DNA from: Leptolyngbya sp. KIOST-1
Lineage (GTDB): Bacteria > Cyanobacteriota > Cyanobacteriia > Phormidesmidales > Phormidesmidaceae
DNA: 64,000 nt
Direction: 5' to 3'
NCBI RefSeq assembly: GCF_000763385.1
Contig: NZ_JQFA01000002.1
Span: forward strand, 2,542,001-2,606,000
The notes under the pieces were generated by a model. The model saw nothing but the letters and a program-made list of their open reading frames with translations, ran no database searches and had not been told where the DNA came from. Of the stretch, positions 27,815 through 36,840 are shown piece after piece. The stretch's first letter is position 1. Each line of letters begins with the position of its first letter. The position numbers and the translations under genes are program-made.

Positions 27815-28978
27815 TTAACCCATCGGCCCAGCCAGAATCACCTTGGCCAGGGCGTTGATCACGGCCTCGGGCGGTTCCTGCCTGAGGTCCTGGTACCACT
27901 GCTGGGTGGCCTCGGGCACGTGGCCATAGATGGTGCTGGTGCGTTTGCGGGCCTTCAGCACCAGATCGGCGGTGCGCTCCTTGCGGGCCGCTTCGTATCG
28001 CTTGAGGGCGTCGGCCACGCCAAGGGTGGTGGTGGTCAGGTAACGGGTCAGCACCTCGGCATCCTCGATCGCCTGGCAGCCGCCCTGGCCCAGGGTGGGG
28101 GTGGTGGCGTGGGCCGAGTCGCCCAGCAGGGCCACGCGCCCCTTGACCAGGCGCTCTAAGGGGTCAATGTCGCCAATCTCCAGCCGGTTGGTCTGGGTTG
28201 GATCAAGGGCTTGAATCAGCTTCTGCACCTTGTCGGGCCAGCCCTGAAAGATTTTGGCCAACTCGTCCCGGCGGTGGGCGGGGTCAACCTGGGTGCCTTC
28301 AACCATTGGAGCCCCAAAGAAGTAGTAGAAGCGATCGCCCCCCACGGGCATCATGGAGGCGCGCTTGTTGTCGCCGACGTAGAGCACCCACAGGTCTTTT
28401 TCGCAGAGTTCAGGATCGGCCTCGACCAGCCCGTTCCAGTTGACGTAGCGGGCGTAGCGGCGATCGACGCAGTGCCCCACCACGTCGGCCCGCACCGCCG
28501 AGTGAATGCCGTCGGCCCCGATCACCAGATCGCCGCTGACGCGATCGCCGTTTTCAAAGATGGCGGTGGCGCTGTGCTCGTCCTGCTCAACGCCGACGCA
28601 GTTCATACCCAGGTGGACGTACCGGGGCCCACAGGCCTCCAGCAGCATTGACTGCAGGTCGGTGCGTGATACCGGAAAGGGGCGCTGGCCCACCCGCTCA
28701 AACAGGGGGCGCAGATCGACATAGCTGAGGCTTTCATCGGTGTGGCTGCGGTATTCCATGGCGTTCATCTCGCCGCCGATAGCCGCCAGCTTGTCGCCCA
28801 GGCCCAGGTAGTTGAGCACCTTCACCCCATTCGACCACAGGGAAATCCCCGCCCCAGCCGGGCGCAGTTCCTGGGCGCGGTCATAGATTTCGACCTCGTA
28901 GCCCGCCCGCCGCATCGCGATACCTGCGGTCAACCCGCCAATTCCGGCTCCAATAATCACCACCTTCAGGTTGTACAT
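27815..28978 (-). CDS. FAD-dependent hydroxylase, HpxO-like (urate 5-hydroxylase)
   Basis: A class A flavoprotein monooxygenase. The Rossmann motif GAGIGG is at residues 10-15, the GD motif is GDSAHATTPTLGQGG, and DGIHSAVR is the middle FAD signature. Several stretches match Klebsiella HpxO as I recall it: RYARYVNWNGLVE, LVLKARKRTSTIYGH and QQWYQDLRQE. HpxO turns urate into 5-hydroxyisourate. I infer that purine-like substrates are likely, but other aromatic substrates are possible. The 387 residues are full length. Confidence 0.8.
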   Translation of the reverse strand: MYNLKVVIIGAGIGGLTAGIAMRRAGYEVEIYDRAQELRPAGAGISLWSNGVKVLNYLGLGDKLAAIGGEMNAMEYRSHTDESLSYVDLRPLFERVGQRPFPVSRTDLQSMLLEACGPRYVHLGMNCVGVEQDEHSATAIFENGDRVSGDLVIGADGIHSAVRADVVGHCVDRRYARYVNWNGLVEADPELCEKDLWVLYVGDNKRASMMPVGGDRFYYFFGAPMVEGTQVDPAHRRDELAKIFQGWPDKVQKLIQALDPTQTNRLEIGDIDPLERLVKGRVALLGDSAHATTPTLGQGGCQAIEDAEVLTRYLTTTTLGVADALKRYEAARKERTADLVLKARKRTSTIYGHVPEATQQWYQDLRQEPPEAVINALAKVILAGPMG

Positions 28979-29273
28979 GGGTCGCTCCTAACTGCTGCGA
29001 TGAGGGCAGATCGCCTGGGCTACCCCATCATTTTGGGCCAGCCCAGGGGCCAATCGTCAATGCTTTCACTATAAAGAAAAACTGTATACAGTACACAGGG
29101 GTATCCTGCGGCTGGTAAGGACTCCCTCACCTAAACTCACCCAGGGGACTGGTCTACCCTAGCTTCAAAAATGGGTGGAATTGTTTATCAACTGTTCATC
29201 CTGGCCGTTTAGAAATAACTGGATTTTTGCCGACCTCAGGGAAAAGGGAATTGTCCAGTTTTGGAAGACCATC

Positions 29274-29468
29274 ATGTGGCATCGTTTCTCTGTATTGTTT
29301 GCCGTTATCGCCGTCGGTGGGGTTTACGGCGTCGGTAGTCTTGCCCAACCAGGCCCGACCCGTTTTACCCCTGCGGCTGAGGCCCCTGAGCTGGGCGCAG
29401 AAACCGTTGCCACAACCTATGTGCAGCGCAATCGTCGGGGTACGGGCCGCCGGGGTCGGCTCAGCTAG
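29274..29468 (+). CDS. patX: PatX-like peptide precursor with RGTGR motif
   Basis: A 64-residue precursor: the N-terminal signal segment MWHRFSVLFAVIAVGGVYGV (residues 1-20) is followed by a short linker and a C-terminal RGTGR at residues 55-59. PatX proteins of cyanobacteria are secreted precursors whose C-terminal RGSGR/RGTGR peptide inhibits heterocyst formation, and they also occur in non-heterocystous strains with unknown roles. The open frame extends upstream to 29175 without a signal sequence, so ATG 29274 is preferred. Its stop shares CTAG with the stop of the convergent kinase gene. Confidence 0.7.
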   Translation: MWHRFSVLFAVIAVGGVYGVGSLAQPGPTRFTPAAEAPELGAETVATTYVQRNRRGTGRRGRLS

Positions 29469-31477
29469 AGGTCTTCGCTTTGGGCGGCCCGGAGCTTTTC
29501 GAGCTGGTACTGGGCGTCTTCAAAACAGCCCAGGCGACTGACATTGAGACAGGCGGTGGCAACGGTTTCTAAATCGGCGATCGCCTCCTCAAGGTTCCCC
29601 AACTCCGCATGGAGCAAGCCCCGGTCGTAGTAGGCAAAGGGATGGTTGGGATTGAGCTGGATAGTTTGGTTAAAGTCGGCCATAGCGCCGGCAAAGTCGC
29701 CCAGGTCTTGTCGCGTCAGCCCGCGATTGTAGTAGGGTTCCGGACTGCTGGAATTGATTTGAATGGCGATCGTGAAATCTTGAATTGCCCCTTGGAAGTC
29801 GTTTAGCCGCCGTCGGACCAAGCCTCTATTCTCGTAGGCCAGACTGTTGTTGGGGCGCAGGTTGACAGCCTCGGTGCAGTCCTGAAGGGCCGCGGCATCG
29901 TCATTCAGATTGGAGAGCGACAGGCAGCGGTTCAGGTAGGCAACGGCCTTACTCTCGGCACCGGTGGCCAGGTTGATGGCGGCGGTGTAGTCCTGCACGG
30001 CTCCGGCTTCATCCCCCAGTTCGGCACGGGCGCTGCCGCGGTTGACATGGGCTTCGGTGTAGGCCTCCCGGCGCTGGAGGGCTTCCCCGTAGTCGGCGAT
30101 CGCCCCCTGTAAATCGCCCAGATGAAACCGCAGGTTGCCCCGCTGATAGTACAAATCGGCCCGCTCTGGATCGGCTTCAATGGCCTCGCTGAGATCCTGC
30201 AGGGCCTGTTCGGATTCGCCCTTCTCCCACAGCAGTGCTGACCGCTGGCTGAGCGCCCGGCTATGGCTGGGCCGCAGCTCCAGAGCCTGATTGAGGTAGT
30301 TGAGTGAGTCGTTGCGCTGGCCCATCTGCTTGGCGGTGTTGGCCTGTCGCAGCAGAGCATTGACCGTCATGGTTTGGGGAATGCGCAGCCAGGCAATGCC
30401 CGCAGCCCCCAGCAGCACCAGGGCCACCCCCGCCCCTAGCCAGAGCAGAGGGCGAGGCAGCGCGCGGCCAGAGGCCGGAGTCGGGGTAGAGGGGGGAGTG
30501 GGCAATCGCGGCGGTTCGGGCACCGGAGTGCTGTTCTCTGTCAGCCGGGCAGGGGCCATAGGGGGCGTGGCAACGGGGGGAGCCTCCGGATTGGGAAGCG
30601 CCGCCAGGATGTCCTTGGCCTGCTGAAACTGCGCCTCGGGCTGGGGCGACACCATGCGTAGCAAAATGTCCTTGAGCAAGCCGCTCAGCGATGAACACTC
30701 ATCGAGCTGAAGCTTGACCTGGCTGAGAAAATCGTCCTGGCTCAGGCGCGGAATGGCCTCGTTGGTAAGTCCAGTGGCCATTTGCACGGCAATCATGCCG
30801 AGGGCAAAGTGGTCGGCGGCAAAGCGCTGGTACTGCCGGTGCTTGAGCTGGGGCAGGTAGGCCGACTCAGGGCTGAGACTGGAGGAGTGACCGTTGCTTA
30901 CCAACTCGGCCTCGGGGGTGCCCGTGTCCTGAATCAGGCCAAAGTCAACCAGGATCAAGTGGCCGCGATCGCGGTGGCGGATCAAATTGTTGGGGTGCAG
31001 GTTTTGGTGGGCAATACCGTGGCGCTGGATCAGGCTTAAAATGCCCAAACTCTCGCGCAAAAACCGCTGTACTTCGGGCTCACTCTGGGGGGTTTGATTG
31101 GCCAACTCTGTTAGGAGAGGATGACCGGGCACGTAGTCGCGCACCCAGTAGAAGTCCTGCCCTTCCTGGACCGTGGAGAGGTTTTTGGCGATCGCCTCGT
31201 GCTCGCCCATGCGCTTGAGCAAGCTGACCCGCTTGGCCAACAAATCGTTCAAAAATTTAAGCGTAATGGTGTTGTGAGCGGGCAATTGCAGGTGCTTAAC
31301 AATGCACTTGGACTTAGATGAACTGCCGTGATCGCTCATCAGGTAAGTCTTGGTGTAAGCCTTGGTGCTGACAACTCGAATGAACTGAAACCGTCCATCG
31401 ATCAGTCTTTTCACAACCATTGGATTTGCCGAGGTAAATGCACTGGGCGGGTGATTAACAAATAATCCCCAACCCAA
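29465..31477 (-). CDS. Protein kinase-like (probable pseudokinase) with TPR repeats
   Basis: A 670-residue membrane protein. The N-terminal Hanks-kinase-like domain covers about residues 20-300 and has Lys61 and DFG (178-180). Its glycine loop is degenerate, and the catalytic HRD is replaced by His157-Gln158-Asn159, so phosphotransfer is doubtful. A proline-rich linker, one membrane segment (about 344-365, LLWLGAGVALVLLGAAGIAW) and about eight TPRs follow. An alternative start is ATG 31420. It probably works as a scaffold or sensor. Contrast with the intact kinase at 59131. Confidence 0.85.
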   Translation of the reverse strand: MGWGLFVNHPPSAFTSANPMVVKRLIDGRFQFIRVVSTKAYTKTYLMSDHGSSSKSKCIVKHLQLPAHNTITLKFLNDLLAKRVSLLKRMGEHEAIAKNLSTVQEGQDFYWVRDYVPGHPLLTELANQTPQSEPEVQRFLRESLGILSLIQRHGIAHQNLHPNNLIRHRDRGHLILVDFGLIQDTGTPEAELVSNGHSSSLSPESAYLPQLKHRQYQRFAADHFALGMIAVQMATGLTNEAIPRLSQDDFLSQVKLQLDECSSLSGLLKDILLRMVSPQPEAQFQQAKDILAALPNPEAPPVATPPMAPARLTENSTPVPEPPRLPTPPSTPTPASGRALPRPLLWLGAGVALVLLGAAGIAWLRIPQTMTVNALLRQANTAKQMGQRNDSLNYLNQALELRPSHSRALSQRSALLWEKGESEQALQDLSEAIEADPERADLYYQRGNLRFHLGDLQGAIADYGEALQRREAYTEAHVNRGSARAELGDEAGAVQDYTAAINLATGAESKAVAYLNRCLSLSNLNDDAAALQDCTEAVNLRPNNSLAYENRGLVRRRLNDFQGAIQDFTIAIQINSSSPEPYYNRGLTRQDLGDFAGAMADFNQTIQLNPNHPFAYYDRGLLHAELGNLEEAIADLETVATACLNVSRLGCFEDAQYQLEKLRAAQSEDL

Positions 31478-31702
31478 GGTAGACGCTGGTCTGCTGCTGT
31501 TAGCCGTGGACTTAGGACTTTAAAAACAGCGGCTAAACTCCCAACCTGGAAGACAAAATTGCCGGTGTCAGCAGCTGTGTTTCCCAGAGCCGTAGGGTCA
31601 AGATCAGGAAATTAGAAGCAGGGAACACGCTGACTCTGGGCGCAAACCCAAAGGCCAGATCGTTAAAATTAAGGACGATGACCCATCAGCAGCAATACTA
31701 CT

Positions 31703-32152
31703 ATGTACTGTGTAATTTATGACGGTAACTGTAATCTCTGCGTCAGTCTAGTGCGGTTGCTGGAGTCCCTCGATCAGGGCAATCAGTTTCGGTACGTGCC
31801 CATGCAAGACGAGGCAACGCTGACCCAGTACAGCATCACCGCCGCCGACTGCGAAGCCGGTATGATCCTGCTCGATCTCCAGGCTCCCGATTCGCGAAGC
31901 GATCCGTCCCGGAAACGCCGCTGGCAGGGAAGTGACGCGGCGGAAGAGATCGGTCGTCTGCTGCCCCTGGGCGACGGTTTTGTCCAGGCCTACCGCGCCT
32001 TGCCAGGGGTGAAGCAGGCGGGCGATCAGGTCTACGCCTTTGTGCGCGATCGCCGCTATGAGCTGTTTGGGCAGCGCCCCAGCCGCTACGACTCGGCCTA
32101 CCCGCTCTGCACCGATCAGCGCTGCCAGCCCCTGGCCGACCAGGCTCTCTAG
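31703..32152 (+). CDS. DCC-family thiol-disulfide oxidoreductase-like protein (DUF393)
   Basis: A 149-residue protein opening with VIYDGNCNLCVSLVRLLESL, the DxxCxxC motif that names the DCC family. These are thioredoxin-like proteins with presumed redox function. A second CxxxxCQP-like pair occurs near the C-terminus (LCTDQRCQPLAD). It is monocistronic, divergent from the pseudokinase gene. Confidence 0.85.
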   Translation: MYCVIYDGNCNLCVSLVRLLESLDQGNQFRYVPMQDEATLTQYSITAADCEAGMILLDLQAPDSRSDPSRKRRWQGSDAAEEIGRLLPLGDGFVQAYRALPGVKQAGDQVYAFVRDRRYELFGQRPSRYDSAYPLCTDQRCQPLADQAL

Positions 32153-32330
32153 GGGTTGACCCAGCCCGTGGGATCAGCCGTGTATCTACAGAGCCGGCGG
32201 CGGTGCAGATAGCGTGTATCTACAGATGACGAAGGTGGCCAGCGATTGAGTACTCTGGGGAAACAGAGGCGGCATCCTCCCCGACCGTGGTCTGCTGCCC
32301 ACCCCATCGCTCAGCAAAAGGATGACTGCA

Positions 32331-32687
32331 ATGTCGCTGCGATCGCAACTTGCCCTGGCCACTCTCAGCCTGCTGTCCACCGTTGCCCTGGCCGTTACCG
32401 CCGCCGAAGCCCGTCCGGGACAAGGCCGCGGCACCCGCCCTCAGCCCAGCCCACCGACAATTCAGGAGGTTGTTCCCACCGCCGAAACAACGGAGGTTGG
32501 CCTTCCCCCTGAGGTGACGGTTGAGGCGCCTGAGATCGGCTCCGGCACCGAGGCAACCGCCGCTGACCCACAGAGTTTGCCCCCCGGCCTGCAGCGCCGG
32601 GTCGACAGCGGTCGAGGACTGCCCCCCGGTTTGCAGCGCCGGGTCGACAGCGGCCGGGGATTACCCCCCGGTCTACAGACCCGGTAG
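32331..32687 (+). CDS. Small secreted protein with tandem LPPGLQ repeats
   Basis: A 118-residue protein with a signal peptide (LALATLSLLSTVALAVTAAE, about residues 8-27), an acidic middle, and a C-terminus made of three near-identical 14-residue units of the type SGRGLPPGLQRRVD. The DNA units are also nearly identical, showing recent tandem duplication. Function is not recognised. ATG 32331 is preferred over 32322 as it directly precedes the basic n-region. Confidence 0.65.
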   Translation: MSLRSQLALATLSLLSTVALAVTAAEARPGQGRGTRPQPSPPTIQEVVPTAETTEVGLPPEVTVEAPEIGSGTEATAADPQSLPPGLQRRVDSGRGLPPGLQRRVDSGRGLPPGLQTR

Positions 32688-32829
32688 GCCCTGCCCTACA
32701 GCTAAGGGCGTGTCATCATTTTTTCCCTAAACCCCTTTACCACCAGCATTGCCAAGCCCGCCCCCAATCATCGGCTAGGGGTTGACCTCCCTGATGCTTG
32801 AGCGGGCGGCGGCAAAGGAACGACAGTCT

Positions 32830-33705
32830 CTAGGGCAGACCAATCGCCGCGGCAATCTCACCCAGGGGCGATCGCAGCGCTTCCACGTAGCGAGGCCAGC
32901 CCACCACGATCGGCTGCTGGTGAATCAGCGTGTTGGGGTCAACATCGGGGGTCGTAAACCGAATGGGCTGCCCCATCAGATCGCAGCAGACCAGCCCCGC
33001 TGCCCGAGCCAGGGCCAGGGGACCAGTGGTATCCCACAGCTTCACCCGGCCATTGAGATAGATGTAGACCCCAGCCTGCCCCGTAATCACCGCCAGCACC
33101 TTGAGCCCAAAGCTGCCCAGGGAAAGGAACCTGACGGTGGGGAATCGCTGGGCGATCGCGGTGCCGAACCGTCGCTCATCCTTGTCGCCAATCACCATTG
33201 ACCAGGCTCGCTCCGGGTCGAAAGCAGGTTCTTTCGGAATCAAAGGAGTCGAGGGCCCGCCGCCCGTCTGCTCAAATAGACCCCAACCAGGACCGCCCCA
33301 AACTAACTGCTGCCGGACTGGAGCGTAGATCCAGCCCGCCTGGGGCCTGTCCCCCACCACTCTGCCCACCATCACCGCGTAGTGCTCGCGCCCCTGGATA
33401 AAGTCATCGGTGCCGTCGATCGGATCAACAAACCAGAGGGTGCGATCGCCCCCAACCCCCCTACCGTGCTGGAACTGCGTAGCGGTAGCCCGGTTTTCTT
33501 CAGTAATAATGCCGTCGGTGGGAAATAACGCCTGCATACCGGCCAAAAGCTTCTGATCCAGCAGCTGATCGACTGTCGTCACGTAGTCGTCAGCCCCCTT
33601 CTCAAACACCTGAAACGACTGCTGAGACTGTTGGCTGGCGTAGTCACCACAGGCAACTACCAGTTGATGCAGGGCCAATAGATCAGACGGGCTGATAGGG
33701 GACAT
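32830..33705 (-). CDS. Inositol monophosphatase/3'(2'),5'-bisphosphate nucleotidase family
   Basis: Members remove a phosphate from inositol phosphates or from PAP using metal ions. The metal-binding motif DPIDGTDDF and upstream TEEN (Glu) are present, as is the C-terminal WDTTGPLALARAAG motif. The 291-residue length fits. PAP nucleotidase and inositol-phosphatase roles cannot be separated by eye. ATG 33705 fits the family start. Confidence 0.85.
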   Translation of the reverse strand: MSPISPSDLLALHQLVVACGDYASQQSQQSFQVFEKGADDYVTTVDQLLDQKLLAGMQALFPTDGIITEENRATATQFQHGRGVGGDRTLWFVDPIDGTDDFIQGREHYAVMVGRVVGDRPQAGWIYAPVRQQLVWGGPGWGLFEQTGGGPSTPLIPKEPAFDPERAWSMVIGDKDERRFGTAIAQRFPTVRFLSLGSFGLKVLAVITGQAGVYIYLNGRVKLWDTTGPLALARAAGLVCCDLMGQPIRFTTPDVDPNTLIHQQPIVVGWPRYVEALRSPLGEIAAAIGLP

Positions 33706-33845
33706 ATTGGCTAAACCACGCACCCCCGTTCGGGGCAATTATAGTTACCAGGCACCTCATACCGGGCAGAGTGGGCAGCCGAGCGATTTTGCCTTTCCGA
33801 CAGTGTAGTCTAGCTGCGGGAGCAGCGCACGACTCAACGGGAGGA

Positions 33846-33882
33846 ATAAAAAATGGGATGGCCAGCATGTGCTGGCCATCCC
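33846..33882 (-). terminator. Rho-independent terminator of ycf35
   Basis: The perfect stem GGGATGGCCAGCA/TGCTGGCCATCCC (33855-33882) is followed on the minus strand by ATTTTTTATT, 24 bp after the ycf35 stop. Confidence 0.88.
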
Positions 33883-33905
33883 ACCTTAGGGAACGCGATA
33901 CGGGC

Positions 33906-34256
33906 TTATTGAAGCACCAGCTTGACGTTGGCGTTCTGCAGGCCAGGACGCTTAACTTCAGCCAGGGTCTTATTGACCGCGTACTTTTGGTTGATGGAGT
34001 TGATCAGCTCAGTCTGGTTGTGCTTTTTGGCGACACCCCAGAGGTCAGCGATCAGATCAAAGGAGCCATCGGCATTACGAGACCAACCCAGATCGTACTC
34101 ACCATCGAGAACGGCGACAAGGTCGGCGCGAACACGCTGGCCGTTGTAACCGCGAACATCAGCTTCGGTCTTTGTAGCAATACCCAAGTCAGCCAGAGAC
34201 TGCTTGAGGATCTCAGCATCGGTCACTTTAGTGCGAAGGGTGCTGAAGTGAGACAT
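33906..34256 (-). CDS. ycf35: Ycf35/DUF1257 family protein
   Basis: A 116-residue protein beginning MSHFSTLRTKVTDAEILKQS, the family hallmark, with LVAVLDGEYDLGWSRNADGS in the middle. Ycf35 occurs in cyanobacteria and some plastids; its molecular role is not firmly known. The start at 34256 is set by the strong Shine-Dalgarno AGGAGG nine bases upstream. It lies downstream of ycf46 in the same direction and ends at a clear terminator. Confidence 0.92.
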   Translation of the reverse strand: MSHFSTLRTKVTDAEILKQSLADLGIATKTEADVRGYNGQRVRADLVAVLDGEYDLGWSRNADGSFDLIADLWGVAKKHNQTELINSINQKYAVNKTLAEVKRPGLQNANVKLVLQ

Positions 34257-34392
34257 GGTGTTTCCTCCTGTAGGGAAATTGAGAGAGACAACGAGGTTTG
34301 AGAGAGACAAACCAGCTAGCCACGGGCTATCTGGATACTAACTGCTAGCAAACGCTAGCCCTTCCCCCGGATACCGCCGGGAGGAAAGCCTG

Positions 34393-35931
34393 TTAAAACT
34401 CCATCCGCTGATATTCAGCGACGGAGGCTGCCGCCGGACGTGCCCGCTGGCGGGCCCAATCCCGCAGGGCTGTAACCTGCTCACTCATGGTCTTCGACAG
34501 CGGCAGCGTAGCTCGAATCGCCGCAATAATGTCGAGTTGAGTGAACTCACGTCCTTGGGCAAAAGCTTCATACATGGCCGAAATGAGACCTTGCTCAATT
34601 TCAGCACCAGAGAATCCATCACAGACCTTAGTTAGCTGGTCAAGGTCAAAGCGCTCAATGTCGCGACGGCGCTTTTGCAGATGGATTTGGAAAATGTCCT
34701 TGCGCTCTTCGGAGTTGGGCAGATCAACAAAGAATATCTCGTCAAATCGGCCCTTGCGCAGAAACTCACTGGGCAACTTTTCAACCCGGTTGGCAGTCGC
34801 CATGACGAACACGGGCGAGTTCTTCTCCTGCATCCAGGTCAGAAAAGTACCAAAGATACGGCTGGAGGTGCCGCCATCGGAGTCGGACGAACCTACCCCC
34901 CCAGCAAAGGCCTTATCGATTTCATCGATAAAGAGAATACAGGGTGAAATGGACTCAGCGGTGCGCAGCGCGTTGCGCAGGTTAGCTTCAGAGCGCCCCA
35001 CGGTTGAGCCGTCGTACACACGCCCAAGGTCGAGGCGCAGCAGAGGCAGCCCCCACAGCCGGGAGGTAGTCTTGGCAATCAGCGACTTTCCACAGCCGGG
35101 GACTCCCAGGATTAGCATGCCCTTGGGTTGGGGCAGCCCGTATTCCCGAGCCCGCTCGGTAAACGCATCGGAACGTTGCTTCAGCCAGTGCTTGAGTTCC
35201 TCCAGGCCACCCACAGAGTTGATGGTCTCATCGACATCCATGAACTCCAGAATGCCGTTGCGGCGAATGAGCTGCTTTTTCTCGGAGAGAACGATGTCCA
35301 CCTCTTCGGCAGTCAGGCGCTTGGCCATAACTCGCGCTTTGCGGTAGACCTTTTCGGCTTCGTCGCGGGTGAGGCCGAGGGCCGCCTTCAGCAGTTTTTC
35401 GCGCTCTTCGGTAGAGATGCTGCTGCCCCGAGCCCGGTTCATTTCGGTGGAAAGCACCTCATCTAGCTCCGACATATTGGGGAGCGGAAAGTCCAGGACG
35501 ACCACCTCTTTCTCAAGTTCGATGGGGATCTCCTGGACAGGAGACATTAGCACAATCGTTTTGCGGGTGCCCCTGAGGGACACAATTGCATCGCGTAGGC
35601 AGCGGGTAACGGCGGGGGAATCTTTGAAGGGGTGAAGATCTTTGAAGATGAAGATGCCGGGCTCACGCTGGCGAATTACCCACTCTACCGCCGCCTCGGG
35701 GGAAACGGTGTTGTTGTTTTGGGTACCTGCGCCCTGACTGCCAAACTCAACCATGCCGCGAGTCATTGTCCAGGTGAAAACCCGCATGGGTCCTTTGATG
35801 TCTTGATCCTTAGACAGGTGTCGAGCCACCGTGGCAATGGTTTGCTCGGCCCGCTCTTCCTCAAAAGTGACCAGGTAGATCAGAGGATATTGGGCTTGTA
35901 CCAGTACGTTTAAATCCTCTCTCATGACCAA
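34393..35931 (-). CDS. ycf46: Ycf46-type AAA+ ATPase
   Basis: A 512-residue AAA+ ATPase. The N-terminal domain (REDLNVLVQAQYPLIYLVTF) is specific to Ycf46. The AAA module has Walker A GVPGCGKS, Walker B ILFIDEIDKAF, and the SRH region SEFLRKGRFDEIFFVDLP with its arginine finger. Ycf46 is linked in the literature to regulation of inorganic carbon use and photosynthesis; the exact client is unknown. It forms a same-strand cluster with a ribbon-helix-helix gene upstream and ycf35 downstream. Confidence 0.93.
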   Translation of the reverse strand: MVMREDLNVLVQAQYPLIYLVTFEEERAEQTIATVARHLSKDQDIKGPMRVFTWTMTRGMVEFGSQGAGTQNNNTVSPEAAVEWVIRQREPGIFIFKDLHPFKDSPAVTRCLRDAIVSLRGTRKTIVLMSPVQEIPIELEKEVVVLDFPLPNMSELDEVLSTEMNRARGSSISTEEREKLLKAALGLTRDEAEKVYRKARVMAKRLTAEEVDIVLSEKKQLIRRNGILEFMDVDETINSVGGLEELKHWLKQRSDAFTERAREYGLPQPKGMLILGVPGCGKSLIAKTTSRLWGLPLLRLDLGRVYDGSTVGRSEANLRNALRTAESISPCILFIDEIDKAFAGGVGSSDSDGGTSSRIFGTFLTWMQEKNSPVFVMATANRVEKLPSEFLRKGRFDEIFFVDLPNSEERKDIFQIHLQKRRRDIERFDLDQLTKVCDGFSGAEIEQGLISAMYEAFAQGREFTQLDIIAAIRATLPLSKTMSEQVTALRDWARQRARPAAASVAEYQRMEF

Positions 35932-36003
35932 ATCCCTTTTCAGGCTACGGGGCAGTTAAATCGCTGTCTAAGCTAACTACAGCTAGACCCATCAAATCTG
36001 TAC

Positions 36004-36363
36004 CTAGCAAACAACCAATTCCCCTTCTTCACGGGAACCAGCACCGGCTACGACCTCGGGGATGACGGCGTTGTCCAGCCCGCTGCCCTGGGCAGCACCG
36101 GCCACCTGGGCCAGTTCGACCAGCTCGCCTTCCCGCAGGACTACTGACGAAGCACAGCTTGGACAGTTGTGAATGCGGTGGGTCTGACCGAAGGAATCAT
36201 CCAGGCTCTCTGCCACCACATCGCCATGGGCCAAGTAGAAGTCGATCGCACGCTTAGCAATGGAAGACATGGCCTCGCCCTCGACGGCAGAGCGAATCTT
36301 TAACTGACGATGCAGGTCAGGGGGTAAGTACAGCGTGACCTTGGTAGCTTTTTGCTCTTCCAT
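36004..36363 (-). CDS. Ribbon-helix-helix protein upstream of ycf46
   Basis: A 119-residue protein: the RHH DNA-binding domain KVTLYLPPDLHRQLKIRSAV then EGEAMSSIAKRAIDFYL (about residues 8-44), a CPSC pair (NCPSCASSVV), and an acidic Gly/Ala-rich tail. It could regulate the ycf46-ycf35 cluster that follows 70 bp downstream. ATG 36363 matches the onset of the conserved part; an open frame to 36423 looks spurious. Confidence 0.75.
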   Translation of the reverse strand: MEEQKATKVTLYLPPDLHRQLKIRSAVEGEAMSSIAKRAIDFYLAHGDVVAESLDDSFGQTHRIHNCPSCASSVVLREGELVELAQVAGAAQGSGLDNAVIPEVVAGAGSREEGELVVC

Positions 36364-36840
36364 AGCGCTTTTCTGAATAGTGGTAGCCCGGGTATGTGGA
36401 TAACTTAAACGGGATATCGGCAACCGTCAAGCCAGCATGCTGTCATGACGTCAATCTTGTAACACTGCTTAACACAGCGCAAGATTGCTTAAACCCTCAT
36501 GCCGTGAGGCGAACTGCCGGAGTCGGTTACAGAAGCCCCTGGATGGTGGCAGAACTGGCTTGGGGTGATCGCTCCATCAGGCCCAGGCTACTACCGTAGC
36601 GAGATTTGAGGTGTCTGGGGGCAGACGTAAACTTATGCGACAGTCAGAGAATTCTCGCCCGCCAGACCGATTATGCTCTTGAGAATTGAGATTAGAGCCC
36701 AGCGGTGGTTCAGCGATCACAGGTCGATTGCGGCCTCTGCCTGGCTCGATCTAAAGCATTTTTGAATGGTTGAGCCACAGTTGAGCTGTTGTTTCAACTC
36801 CAGGGAATGCTGTGGTTGTTCCGTCGTGATTTGCCCCCCT
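36364..36840. other. Divergent intergenic region between the RHH gene and the TPR gene
   Basis: About 480 bp with no credible ORF. It contains an inverted repeat CAATCTTG/CAAGATTG at 36452-36487 with a 20-base loop. Promoters in both directions must lie here. No other structure was recognised. Confidence 0.4.
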
